A DNA stretch of 62,967 nt from Actinomadura kijaniata NBRC 14229 (lineage in GTDB: Bacteria; Actinomycetota; Actinomycetes; Streptosporangiales; Streptosporangiaceae): NCBI RefSeq assembly GCF_001552175.1, contig NZ_BCQR01000055.1, forward strand, positions 1 to 62,967, in the 5' to 3' direction. A program made the position numbers and the translations under genes. The notes under the pieces were generated by a model. It did no database searches, was not told the origin of the DNA, and saw nothing but the letters and a program-made list of their open reading frames with translations. Below are positions 44,461 through 52,708 of this stretch, in pieces. Each line of letters starts with the position of its first letter. The stretch's first letter is position 1.

Positions 44461-44492
44461 GCTCCACAGACGCTCACAGACGCTCCACAGAC
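44461..44492 (+). repeat. Three short direct repeats before the P450 gene
   Basis: GCTCCACAGAC (44461-44471), GCTCACAGAC (44472-44481) and GCTCCACAGAC (44482-44492) lie head-to-tail in the 87-base spacer, just ahead of the P450 ribosome-binding site (GAAGGAG). Confidence 0.65.
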
Positions 44493-44504
44493 GAAGGAGA
44501 ACGC

Positions 44505-45770
44505 ATGGCCCTGGGCTCCGCTCCGCCCGCCGGCATCGACGTGGTGGACATCGCGTTCTGGGACCGGCCGCCGGAGCAGCGGCTCGCCGACTTCGCGCGG
44601 CTGCGCGAGCGCGGCGCGCCGGTGTACTTCGCCGAGCCCCGCGTGCCGTTCGTCCGGTCCGGCAAGGGTTTCCACGCGCTGGTGCGGCACGCCGACGTCG
44701 TGGAGGCCAGCCGCAACGCCAAGGTCTTCTCCAGCGAACCGGCCGCGACGTCGCCGGAGCCGCCGCCGTGGCTGGCGAAGGTGTTCGGCACCCCGATGGT
44801 GAACATGGACGATCCCGAGCACGCGCGGCTGCGGCGGATCGTGTTCCGGGCGTTCACCCCGAAGATGCTCGCGACCATCGAGGACGAGGTCCGCGCCATC
44901 GCCGCCCGCATCGTCGACGACGTCGAGAAGCAGGGGCCGCGCGACTTCGTGTCGCAGGTCGCCGCCCCGTTCCAGCTCGCGGTGATCTGCGCGATGATGG
45001 GCATCCCCGAGCGGGTGCGGCCCTACGTGCTGTCGCGGGTCGACGCGATGACCGAGTACTCGGGGGTGCGCGGGTCCCTGGCCAGCCCGCGCACGCTGCG
45101 GCTGCTGTACGGCAACCTCAAGGCGATCGTGGACCTGCACCGCCTGGTCGCCCGGCTGGGCCGCGCCCGCCGCGCCGAGCCCCGCGACGACCTGGTGTCG
45201 GCGCTGGTCAACGCCAATCCCGACGGGGAGCGCCTGTCGATCCCGGAGCTGGGGTCGTTCTTCGACCTGCTGCTGGTGGCGGGCAACGAGACCACCCGCA
45301 ACACCCTGTCGCACGGCCTGAGGCTGTTCACCGACCATCCCGAGCAGCGGGACCTGCTGATGGACGACTACGACGCCCGGATCGGCCCGGCGATCGAGGA
45401 GCTGGTCCGCTACGTGTCGCCGATCATCCAGTTCCGGCGCACGCTGAAGCAGGACCACGAGCTGAACGGGCACCCGTTCCGCGCCGGGGACAAGGTGGTG
45501 CTGTTCTACCTGGCGGCCAACCGCGACCCCGACGTGTTCGACGACCCCGACTCCCTCGACATCTCGCGCTCGCCCAACCCGCACGTGGCGTTCGGCGGAC
45601 CCGGACCGCACCTGTGCCTGGGCGCGAACCTCGCCCGCATGGAACTGAAGATCATGTTCTGGGAGCTGTTCACGCGGTTGCCGGGGCTGCGTGCCACGGG
45701 CGAGCCGGAGTACCTGCTGTCCAGCTTCGACAACGGCATCACCCGCCTGCCGTTCACCTACGACCGTTGA
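44505..45770 (+). CDS. Cytochrome P450
   Basis: A 421-residue bacterial P450. Diagnostic parts: MDDPEHARLRRIVFRAFTP (about 101-119), I-helix AGNETTRN (259-266) for oxygen activation, ExxR in EELVR (Glu299-Arg302), and the haem loop FGGPGPHLCLG with ligand Cys371. The MDDPEH and AGNETT forms resemble the CYP125/CYP142-type group that oxidises lipid or sterol side chains, but the substrate cannot be assigned. It needs ferredoxin and reductase from elsewhere. ATG 44505 follows GAAGGAG. It lies among glycan genes, between glycosidase and acyltransferase. Confidence 0.95.
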   Translation: MALGSAPPAGIDVVDIAFWDRPPEQRLADFARLRERGAPVYFAEPRVPFVRSGKGFHALVRHADVVEASRNAKVFSSEPAATSPEPPPWLAKVFGTPMVNMDDPEHARLRRIVFRAFTPKMLATIEDEVRAIAARIVDDVEKQGPRDFVSQVAAPFQLAVICAMMGIPERVRPYVLSRVDAMTEYSGVRGSLASPRTLRLLYGNLKAIVDLHRLVARLGRARRAEPRDDLVSALVNANPDGERLSIPELGSFFDLLLVAGNETTRNTLSHGLRLFTDHPEQRDLLMDDYDARIGPAIEELVRYVSPIIQFRRTLKQDHELNGHPFRAGDKVVLFYLAANRDPDVFDDPDSLDISRSPNPHVAFGGPGPHLCLGANLARMELKIMFWELFTRLPGLRATGEPEYLLSSFDNGITRLPFTYDR

Positions 45771-45797
45771 TCCGACCGTTGATCCGACCGTTGATCC
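45762..45797 (+). repeat. Three exact 12-bp tandem repeats across the P450 stop codon
   Basis: GACCGTTGATCC occurs at 45762-45773, 45774-45785 and 45786-45797. The first copy contains the P450 TGA (45768-45770). Slippage here would not alter the P450 protein because the stop recurs in each unit. Confidence 0.85.
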
Positions 45798-45832
45798 GAC
45801 CGCCGACCGTCCCCGCGCTTGGAGATCCTGAG

Positions 45833-47032
45833 ATGCGAGTGTCCGTTGTCCGTCCGCGCGACCTCGGCGAGACCGAGCTGACCGCCTGGCGCAAGATGCA
45901 GGACGACCTGCCGCGCCTGGCGAACCCGTTCATGTCGGCCGGATACGCCCGGGCGGTCGACGAGGTGATCGACGGGGCGCGGGTGGCGGTGCTGCACGAC
46001 GGCCCCGACCTGGTCGGTTTCTTCCCCTACGAGCTGCACGGCCGCCGCACGGCCGCCGCGGTCGGCGGCTGGCTGTCGCTCGGGCAGGGGCTGGTCCACG
46101 TTCCGGGCCTGGAGCTGGACGCGCGGGCGCTGCTGCGCGCGTGCGGGCTGGCGGCCTGGGAGTTCGGCACGGTGCTGCCGGGGCAGCCGTGGTTCGAACC
46201 GTATGTGACCAAACGGCTGGACTCGGCGGTGATCAGCCTGGAGGGCGGGTTCGACGGCTACTGCGGGTCGCTGAAGGAGAAGGGCTCCAAGGTCGTCAAG
46301 CAGACCCGGTACAAGGAGCGGAAGCTCGGCCGGGAGGAGGGCGAGGTGACGTTCGCGTTCGACGTGCGCGACGAGGAGTCCCTGGCCCTGGTGCGGCGGT
46401 GGAAGTCGGGCCAGTACCGGGCGATGGGCCGGGCCGACCGGTTCGCGCGGCCGTGGGTGGTGGAGCTGGTCGACCGGCTGCACCGCACCCACACCGACCG
46501 CTTCGCCGGGACGCTGTCGATGCTGTACGCGGGCGGGCGGCCGGTCGCGGGCCACTTCGGGCTGCGCAGCGACCACACCCTGGTGACCTGGTTCCCGGTG
46601 TACGACCCGGAGTTCTCCAAGTACTCCCCCGGCCTGATCCTGCACCTGCACATGGCCGAGCAGGCCGCCGCGATCGGCGTGCGGGAGATCGACATGGGGC
46701 CGTCGGTGGGCTGGCGGTACAAGCAGGAGTTGCAGAACCACGCGTTCCCGGTCGCCGAGGGCGTGGTGCGGACCCGGTCGGCGGCGGGCGCGGCCCACTG
46801 GGCGCGGCACGAGCCGGTCGCCCGCGCCCGCGACGCGGTCCTGAACAACCCGACCCTGTACGGCATGGCCGACCGGGCGATGCGCCGGTACGGGCGGTGG
46901 CGCTCCCGCGGGGAGGACACCGGCCCGCCCGAACGCGGGCGACGCGGCCGACGCCGCGCGTTCGGCCTCGGCGCGCTCCCGGCGGGCGCGGAGACGCTGC
47001 CGGAGAGTGCCGCCACGCTCATGATCTTCTGA
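45833..47032 (+). CDS. CelD/BcsL-type GNAT acyltransferase, paralog 2
   Basis: A 399-residue protein from ATG 45833 (GGAG 8 bases upstream), clearly paralogous to the 31780-32850 product: VVRPRDLGETELTAWR, NPFMSAGY, TRYKERKLGREEGEV, WKSGQYRAMGRADRFARPW, VAGHFGLR and FSKYSPGLILHL. It carries an extra ~40-residue Arg/Gly-rich C-terminus. The family transfers acyl groups in exopolysaccharide assembly. It precedes glgB by 109 bases, so it marks the right border of the island. Acyl donor and acceptor unknown. Confidence 0.85.
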   Translation: MRVSVVRPRDLGETELTAWRKMQDDLPRLANPFMSAGYARAVDEVIDGARVAVLHDGPDLVGFFPYELHGRRTAAAVGGWLSLGQGLVHVPGLELDARALLRACGLAAWEFGTVLPGQPWFEPYVTKRLDSAVISLEGGFDGYCGSLKEKGSKVVKQTRYKERKLGREEGEVTFAFDVRDEESLALVRRWKSGQYRAMGRADRFARPWVVELVDRLHRTHTDRFAGTLSMLYAGGRPVAGHFGLRSDHTLVTWFPVYDPEFSKYSPGLILHLHMAEQAAAIGVREIDMGPSVGWRYKQELQNHAFPVAEGVVRTRSAAGAAHWARHEPVARARDAVLNNPTLYGMADRAMRRYGRWRSRGEDTGPPERGRRGRRRAFGLGALPAGAETLPESAATLMIF

Positions 47033-47037
47033 AGATC
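47023..47037. repeat. Palindrome GATCTTC-T-GAAGATC at the stop of paralog 2
   Basis: A perfect 7-bp inverted repeat around T47030 that includes the TGA stop (47030-47032). A weak terminator or chance; no T-tract follows. Confidence 0.4.
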
Positions 47038-47141
47038 GTCCCTTGGAACGGGAACGAGTCCGGGTCTGACATGTGAGGAACGCCGATCTCCGGGCACGGT
47101 AAAGGCGTCCAAGCCTTCCGGGACGAGGAGACCGTGAGCCC

Positions 47142-49382
47142 ATGGCACGAGTGACCCGCGCGGAGATCGAACAGCTCGTCGGCGGTGCGCACCACGACCC
47201 GCACGCGGTGCTCGGCGCGCATCCGGGCCGCAACGGCGTGACCATCCGGGCGCTGCGCCCCATGGCGCAGCGGGTGGAGGTGGTCCTTCCCAGCGGCGAC
47301 CGCAAGCGGCTCCGGCACGTCCACGAGGGCGTGTTCGCCGGGACACTGCCGGCGGAGGCCTCGCTGTCCGGTTCCGGACAGGACGACGCGCCGCTGGCCG
47401 TTCCCGACTACCGGCTGGCGGTGACCTACGGCGACGGGGTCGAGCAGGTCCAGGACGACCCCTACCGGCACCTGCCGACGCTCGGCGAGCTCGACATGCA
47501 CCTGATCGGCGAGGGCCGGCACGAGGAGCTGTGGAAGGCCCTGGGCGCGCGGGTGCGGACCTACGCGTCGGCGTTCGGGCCGGTCACCGGGACGAGCTTC
47601 GCGGTGTGGGCCCCGACGGCGCGCGGGGTGCGGGTCGTCGGCGACTTCAACCACTGGGACGGGCGCGCGCACCCGATGCGGGCGCTGGGCTCGACGGGGG
47701 TGTGGGAGCTGTTCGTGCCCGGCGTGGGCGACGGGACCTGCTACAAGTACGAGATCCTCGGCGCGGACGGGCACTGGCGGGCCAAGGCCGACCCGATGGC
47801 GCAGGCCACCGAGGTCCCCCCGGCGACGGCGTCGAAGGTGTTCACCTCCTCCTACGAGTGGGCCGACGACGAGTGGATGGAGCGCCGCAAGGCGCGGCAG
47901 TGGATCCACGAGCCGATGAGCGTCTACGAGGTGCACCTCGGGTCGTGGCGCAAGGGCCTCAGCTACCGGGAGCTGGCCGAGGAGCTGCCCGCGTACGTGA
48001 AGGACATGGGCTTCACGCATGTGGAGTTCCTGCCGGTCGCCGAGCACCCCTACGGGCCGTCGTGGGGCTACCAGGTGACCTCCTACTACGCGCCGACCTC
48101 CCGGTTCGGCTCCCCCGACGACTTCCGGCTGCTGGTCGACCGGCTGCACCAGGAGGGCATCGGCGTGATCGTCGACTGGGTCCCGGCGCACTTCCCCAAG
48201 GACGAGTGGGCGCTGGCCCGGTTCGACGGGACCGCGCTGTACGAGCACGAGGACCCCAGGCTCGGCGAGCACCCCGACTGGGGGACGCTGGTGTTCAACT
48301 TCGGCCGCGCCGAGGTCCGCAACTTCCTGGTCGCCAACGCCTGCTACTGGCTGGAGGAGTTCCACATCGACGGGCTGCGCGTGGACGCCGTCGCCTCGAT
48401 GCTGTACCTGGACTACTCCCGCGAGGAGGGCCAGTGGACGCCCAACATCTACGGCGGCCGCGAGAACCTGGAGGCGATCTCGTTCCTCCAGGAGATGAAC
48501 GCGACCGTCTACAAGCGCGACCCCGGCGTCATGACGATCGCCGAGGAGTCCACGGCCTGGCCCGGCGTGACCCGCCCGACGCACCTGGGCGGCCTCGGCT
48601 TCGGGTTCAAGTGGAACATGGGCTGGATGCACGACACGCTGCACTACCTGGCGCGTGAGCCGGTGTTCCGGAACTACCACCACAACGAGATCACCTTCTC
48701 GCTGGTGTACGCGTTCTCCGAGAACTACGTGCTGCCGCTGTCGCACGACGAGGTCGTCCACCTCAAGGGGTCGCTGCTGGGCAAGATGCCCGGCGACGAC
48801 TGGCAGAAGTTCGCGGGGCTGCGCTGCATGCTGGCCTACATGTGGTCGCATCCGGGCAAGCAGCTGCTGTTCATGGGCGGGGAGTTCGGGCAGGGCGCCG
48901 AGTGGGCCGAGGAACGCCCGCTGGACTGGTGGCTGCTGGAGAGCGCCACCGAGGGCGCGTTCCACATCGGCGTGCAGCGCCTGGTCCGCGACCTCAACGC
49001 CGTCTACCGCGCCGAGCCCGCCCTGTGGTCGATGGACAACGAGCCCGAGGGCTTCCAGTGGATCGACGGCAACGACGCCGGCGGCAACACCCTGTCCTAC
49101 GTCCGCTACGGCCGGCCGGCCGGTGAGGGCGCGGAGCGCCCGACGATGGTGGCGGTGGTGAACTTCTCCGGCTCCCCGCACGAGGACTACCGGGTCGGGC
49201 TGCCGCACGCGGGCCGCTGGCGGGAGGTCGTCAACACCGACGCGTTCGAGTACGGCGGCAGCGGCGTCGGCAACATGGGGGTCGTCGAGGCGATCGAGGA
49301 GCCGCACCACGCGATGCCCGCCTCGGTGTGCATGCGGATCCCGCCGCTGGGCGCGGTGTGGCTGGCGCCCGAGCCGGATTAG
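47142..49382 (+). CDS. glgB: 1,4-alpha-glucan branching enzyme
   Basis: A 746-residue GH13_9 enzyme making alpha-1,6 branches. It has an N-terminal CBM48-like module with FAVWAPTARGVRVVGDFNHW, then the catalytic barrel: WGYQVTSYYAPTSRFG, GLRVDAVASMLYLDYSR (nucleophile Asp), TIAEEST (acid/base Glu) and LPLSHDEVVHLKGS. It completes the GlgE pathway, where branching creates new ends for maltosyl transfer. In Streptomyces it directly follows mak; here 16.6 kb separate them. Its own promoter is needed unless read-through from the acyltransferase occurs. Confidence 0.97.
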   Translation: MARVTRAEIEQLVGGAHHDPHAVLGAHPGRNGVTIRALRPMAQRVEVVLPSGDRKRLRHVHEGVFAGTLPAEASLSGSGQDDAPLAVPDYRLAVTYGDGVEQVQDDPYRHLPTLGELDMHLIGEGRHEELWKALGARVRTYASAFGPVTGTSFAVWAPTARGVRVVGDFNHWDGRAHPMRALGSTGVWELFVPGVGDGTCYKYEILGADGHWRAKADPMAQATEVPPATASKVFTSSYEWADDEWMERRKARQWIHEPMSVYEVHLGSWRKGLSYRELAEELPAYVKDMGFTHVEFLPVAEHPYGPSWGYQVTSYYAPTSRFGSPDDFRLLVDRLHQEGIGVIVDWVPAHFPKDEWALARFDGTALYEHEDPRLGEHPDWGTLVFNFGRAEVRNFLVANACYWLEEFHIDGLRVDAVASMLYLDYSREEGQWTPNIYGGRENLEAISFLQEMNATVYKRDPGVMTIAEESTAWPGVTRPTHLGGLGFGFKWNMGWMHDTLHYLAREPVFRNYHHNEITFSLVYAFSENYVLPLSHDEVVHLKGSLLGKMPGDDWQKFAGLRCMLAYMWSHPGKQLLFMGGEFGQGAEWAEERPLDWWLLESATEGAFHIGVQRLVRDLNAVYRAEPALWSMDNEPEGFQWIDGNDAGGNTLSYVRYGRPAGEGAERPTMVAVVNFSGSPHEDYRVGLPHAGRWREVVNTDAFEYGGSGVGNMGVVEAIEEPHHAMPASVCMRIPPLGAVWLAPEPD

Positions 49383-49391
49383 AGTGACGGG

Positions 49392-49760
49392 ATGCCGTCA
49401 CTGCGCCTGCATGTCGTCCCCGACCGGTTCGCGGTCGAGCACCAGCCGAACTCCACGTTCCCCGAGGACGACGAGTGGGTGGCGCTGGTGCGCGCGCCCG
49501 AGGGCCTGACGGTGGTGCGCCAGGCCCCGCCGTTCGGCGCGTTCCAGCGGTGGGCCGGGTTCTACGGGGACGCGCACGGGCTGGACGTGCCGGGCATGCT
49601 CGCGTCGGTGGTGGCGCCGCTCGCCGAGGCGGGCATCTCGGTGTTCGTGACCTCGACCTACCACGCCGACCTGGTGCTGGTGCCCGAGGGTTCCCTGGAG
49701 GACGCGGTCAAGGCGCTCGGCGAGGCCGGGCACACGGTCGCCGTCCAGGGCGCCGGCTAG
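49392..49760 (+). CDS. ACT-domain protein
   Basis: A 122-residue cytoplasmic protein starting 9 bases after glgB. Two ACT-like halves are visible: the first with WVALVRAPEGLTVVRQ (about 28-43), the second with MLASVVAPLAEAGISVFVTSTYHADLVLVPEG (split, about 68-99). This matches the ACT_7/CASTOR-type group that binds amino acids. It has no fused enzyme, so it is a stand-alone sensor or regulator; the ligand is unknown. Confidence 0.85.
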   Translation: MPSLRLHVVPDRFAVEHQPNSTFPEDDEWVALVRAPEGLTVVRQAPPFGAFQRWAGFYGDAHGLDVPGMLASVVAPLAEAGISVFVTSTYHADLVLVPEGSLEDAVKALGEAGHTVAVQGAG

Positions 49761-49797
49761 ACCGCCACCGGGTCCGTCTCCGGGTCCGTCTCCGGGG

Positions 49798-50670
49798 TCA
49801 CCGCCGGGGCAGGCGCTCCAGGAGCCAGCGGGGACCGATGACGGCCGCGCCCGCCGACTCGCAGCGCGCCCGCAGCTCCCGGTCGGCGGTCACGACCAGC
49901 GGGACGGTGTCGAGGTCGGTGTGGGCGGCCAGGTCGGCGATCAGGTCGTCGCCGCTGCCGGGCGCGGCCACGACCCGCACCCCGTCGCGGGGCTCGTCGG
50001 CGACCCGGCGGGCCGCCCCCTCCACCACCAGCACGGTCTCGGGATAGGCGACCTCGTAGGGGACCAGGCCGTCGGGCAGGCCGGTGACGCCCTCGGCCAG
50101 GGCGGCCAGGTCGTCGCGGAGGCGGGCGTTGGCCCCGGCGCGGTCCTTCCACCAGCCGTGGTCGGCGCGGGCGCCCACCACGTTGGCCCCGTCCACGATC
50201 ACCACCAGGCGGGCCAGCGCGCCGCGCAGCGTCGGCCAGCTGCGGGCGAACGGCGAGAACAGCTTGCGCCGGTCCACCTCCTCCACCGGCACCCACTCGG
50301 CGCGGCGCGTCTCCCGCGAGGCGGGCTCCACCACCGGCCGGTGGTCCATCTCCCCGAACACGGTCGTGAACGCCCACCCGCCGTGGTCCTCGGTCCACGT
50401 CCCGTACAGCCGGACGCGCGAGGTGTCGAGCGTGGACTCCTCGGCGGTCTCCCGCAGCGCGGTGGCGACCGGGTCCTCCCGGGTGGCCATGCCGCCGCTG
50501 AACATGCCCCACGTCCCGCCGCCGCTGCCCCACCAGGCGCGCTGTTGCAGCAGCACCCGCTTGCGCCCGTCGCCCGGGTCGCGGTGGAAGACCATCAGCC
50601 CCGCCGCGCCGTGCCTGCCCCAGTGCACGTGCCCGAGGGCGCAGCGCCGCCAACCGTCGCCGTCTGCCAT
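49798..50670 (-). CDS. Nudix hydrolase fused to a NYN/PIN-like domain
   Basis: A 290-residue two-domain protein. Residues ~20-145 form a Nudix fold with a full Nudix box G59-x5-E65-x7-R73-E74-x2-E77-E78 (REТ-type REXXEE, with Ser in place of the last Gly). Residues ~153-288 begin LVVIVDGANVVG and end with GSGDDLIADLAAH and VVTADRELRARC, the Asp-rich pattern of NYN/PIN-like RNases. The enzyme could hydrolyse a nucleoside-diphosphate derivative and cleave RNA, possibly a linked decapping- or repair-type function; this is inference. Overlap-free and convergent with the ACT gene. Confidence 0.85.
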   Translation of the reverse strand: MADGDGWRRCALGHVHWGRHGAAGLMVFHRDPGDGRKRVLLQQRAWWGSGGGTWGMFSGGMATREDPVATALRETAEESTLDTSRVRLYGTWTEDHGGWAFTTVFGEMDHRPVVEPASRETRRAEWVPVEEVDRRKLFSPFARSWPTLRGALARLVVIVDGANVVGARADHGWWKDRAGANARLRDDLAALAEGVTGLPDGLVPYEVAYPETVLVVEGAARRVADEPRDGVRVVAAPGSGDDLIADLAAHTDLDTVPLVVTADRELRARCESAGAAVIGPRWLLERLPRR

Positions 50671-50767
50671 ACCGCGACGATATCGGGTTGATGATCCCGG
50701 TACCGTGGTGTGCGGCCGGGGGACCGTGGAGCGACAACGGCGAGTCGCCGTGGGAAGGGACGCGCTG

Positions 50768-52129
50768 ATGGTGGCCGTTTCGCCGCTGAGCCCCGACGAT
50801 CCGCGCGAGGTCGGCCGCTGGCGGTTGACCGGCCGGCTCGGTGAGGGCGGGCAGGGCGTGGTCTACCTGGCAGAGGACCCCGCCGGGCGGCGCGTGGCGG
50901 TCAAGACGCTCAAGACGGCCGACCCGGAGGCGCGGGCGCGGTTCGCGCGCGAGATGGAGGCGGCGCGGCGGGTGGCGCCGTTCTGCACCGCCGCCGTGCT
51001 GGACTCCTCCGCCGACGCGGCGCGGCCCTACGTGGTCAGCGAGTTCGTGGACGGGCCGTCGCTCCAGCGGCGGGTGGCCGAGCAGGGCCCGCTGCGGGAC
51101 GGCGACCTGGAACGCCTCGCCGTCAACACCGCCAGCGCCCTGGCCGCCATCCACGGCGCGGGCATCGTCCATCGCGACCTCAAGCCCGCCAACGTGCTGC
51201 TCGGCCCGGACGGGCCGCGCGTGGTGGACTTCGGGATCGCGCGGGCGGTGGACGCCGGCACCCGGACGCGGCCGGCGGGAACGCCGTCGTACTCCGCGCC
51301 CGAGTCGCTGGCGGGCCGTCCGCCGACGCCCGCGTCCGACGTGTTCTCGTGGGCGGGGACGATGGTGTACGCGGCGACGGGACGGCCGCCGTTCGGGCGG
51401 TTCGACCGCATGTCCGACGTCATGCACCGGATCGCCCACGAGCATCCCGATCTGGACGGGGTGCCGCCGTTCCTGCACGGGCTGCTGGCCGAGTGCCTGG
51501 ACAAGGACCCGGCGCGGCGGCCGGCCGCCCGCGACCTGATGGTGCGCCTGGTGGACCCGTCGGCCGTTCCCTCGGCCCTTCCCTCGGTCGGGGGCGAGCC
51601 CACCGTGCCGTCGCGGCGGCGCGCGGGACGCGGCGTGCTGATCGCGGCCGGGGCCGGGCTGGCGGTCGTCGCGGCGACCGCCGGGATCTGGTTCGCCGTG
51701 AACGACCAGCGCGACCGCCCCGGGGAGAACGTCACCACGACCCGCACGGCGTCCCCCGACCCCACCCCCGGAGCCGGGGGCGGCACGAAGGTCCCGGCCG
51801 CGTTCGCCGGGACCTGGACCGGCACCATCGCCCAGCCGCCGGGCCTCGGCGCCCCCAACGGCACCAGCACCGACGCCACGGTCGTCCTGCGGGTCGGGGA
51901 GAGCCGCGGCGAGTCGGTCTACCGGGCGTGGGGCTGCACCGACACCCTCCAGGTCACCGCCGTGGACGGCGACACCCTCCGGCTCCAGGAGACGCCGAAG
52001 AACACCCACGGCACCACCGGCTTCTGCGTCGGCGGAAGCCTGACGCTGCGGCTGGTGGACGGCAGGCTCCGCTACGAGTCCGCCGGGCTCAGCGGCACCA
52101 CCTCCGGCACGCTCGGCCGGTCCGGGTGA
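50768..52129 (+). CDS. Membrane serine/threonine protein kinase
   Basis: A 453-residue PknB-type kinase. The cytoplasmic kinase domain (about 16-275) has LGEGGQGVVYL (glycine loop), Lys46 in VAVKTLK, HRDLKPANVLL with Asp137, and DFG at 154-156, plus a GTPSYSAPE activation-loop end. A membrane helix (GVLIAAGAGLAVVAATAGIW, about 291-310) connects to an external ~110-residue beta-rich domain with two Cys (WGCTDTLQ, TGFCVGGS), which may sense an extracellular cue. ATG 50768 has GGAAGGGA upstream. Confidence 0.95.
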   Translation: MVAVSPLSPDDPREVGRWRLTGRLGEGGQGVVYLAEDPAGRRVAVKTLKTADPEARARFAREMEAARRVAPFCTAAVLDSSADAARPYVVSEFVDGPSLQRRVAEQGPLRDGDLERLAVNTASALAAIHGAGIVHRDLKPANVLLGPDGPRVVDFGIARAVDAGTRTRPAGTPSYSAPESLAGRPPTPASDVFSWAGTMVYAATGRPPFGRFDRMSDVMHRIAHEHPDLDGVPPFLHGLLAECLDKDPARRPAARDLMVRLVDPSAVPSALPSVGGEPTVPSRRRAGRGVLIAAGAGLAVVAATAGIWFAVNDQRDRPGENVTTTRTASPDPTPGAGGGTKVPAAFAGTWTGTIAQPPGLGAPNGTSTDATVVLRVGESRGESVYRAWGCTDTLQVTAVDGDTLRLQETPKNTHGTTGFCVGGSLTLRLVDGRLRYESAGLSGTTSGTLGRSG

Positions 52130-52199
52130 CGCACGGCACAGCGGCACGGACCGGTCTCCGAATAGAGTTCAGTCGAAGATCGAACGACCGGGAGTGCCG

Positions 52200-52676
52200 T
52201 TGAGCGTCGAGACCCCGCCCGAACACGCCGAGATGTGGAACACGCTGTCGGGGGCCGAGCTGATCCAGGCCATCGGCGACGGCCGCTTCCCCGAGGTCTC
52301 CGACGTGGCCCACTACATCGGCCAGCGGATCGACACGGCCGAGCCCGGCCGCGTCGTGATCTCCTGGACGCCCGGCGAGCACCTCTGCAACCCCGGCGGG
52401 ACCGTGCACGGCGGCTTCATCGCCACCATCCTGGACAACGCCGTCTGCTTCGCCTCCGCCAGCACCGGCGAGCACTTCGTCCCGCAGCTCACCCTCAACC
52501 TGAACATCGACTACCTGCGCGCCGTCCTGGCCGGGGGGACCTACACCGTCACCGGGACCTGCGTGCACCCCGGCGGCACCCGCCTGTTCTCCACGGCCGT
52601 CATCACCGACGCCGACGGCCGCCCGGTCGCGCAGGCGTCCGGCAGCACGATCCCGAACCGGGCGTTCGCCCGCTGA
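52200..52676 (+). CDS. PaaI/hotdog-fold thioesterase
   Basis: A 158-residue hotdog protein. It has the PaaI-type pattern LCNPGGTVHGGFIATILDNAVCFA (split at about 60-84) with the HGG turn, then LNLNIDYLRAV and PVAQASGSTI. It should hydrolyse acyl-CoA thioesters. The start is chosen as TTG 52200 with GGGAG six bases upstream; GTG 52194 is the alternative, but it touches the GGGA. It lies 70 bases past the kinase gene. Confidence 0.87.
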   Translation: MSVETPPEHAEMWNTLSGAELIQAIGDGRFPEVSDVAHYIGQRIDTAEPGRVVISWTPGEHLCNPGGTVHGGFIATILDNAVCFASASTGEHFVPQLTLNLNIDYLRAVLAGGTYTVTGTCVHPGGTRLFSTAVITDADGRPVAQASGSTIPNRAFAR

Positions 52677-52708
52677 GCGGACCGGCGCCGAGCACATAGG
52701 CTGGGCGC

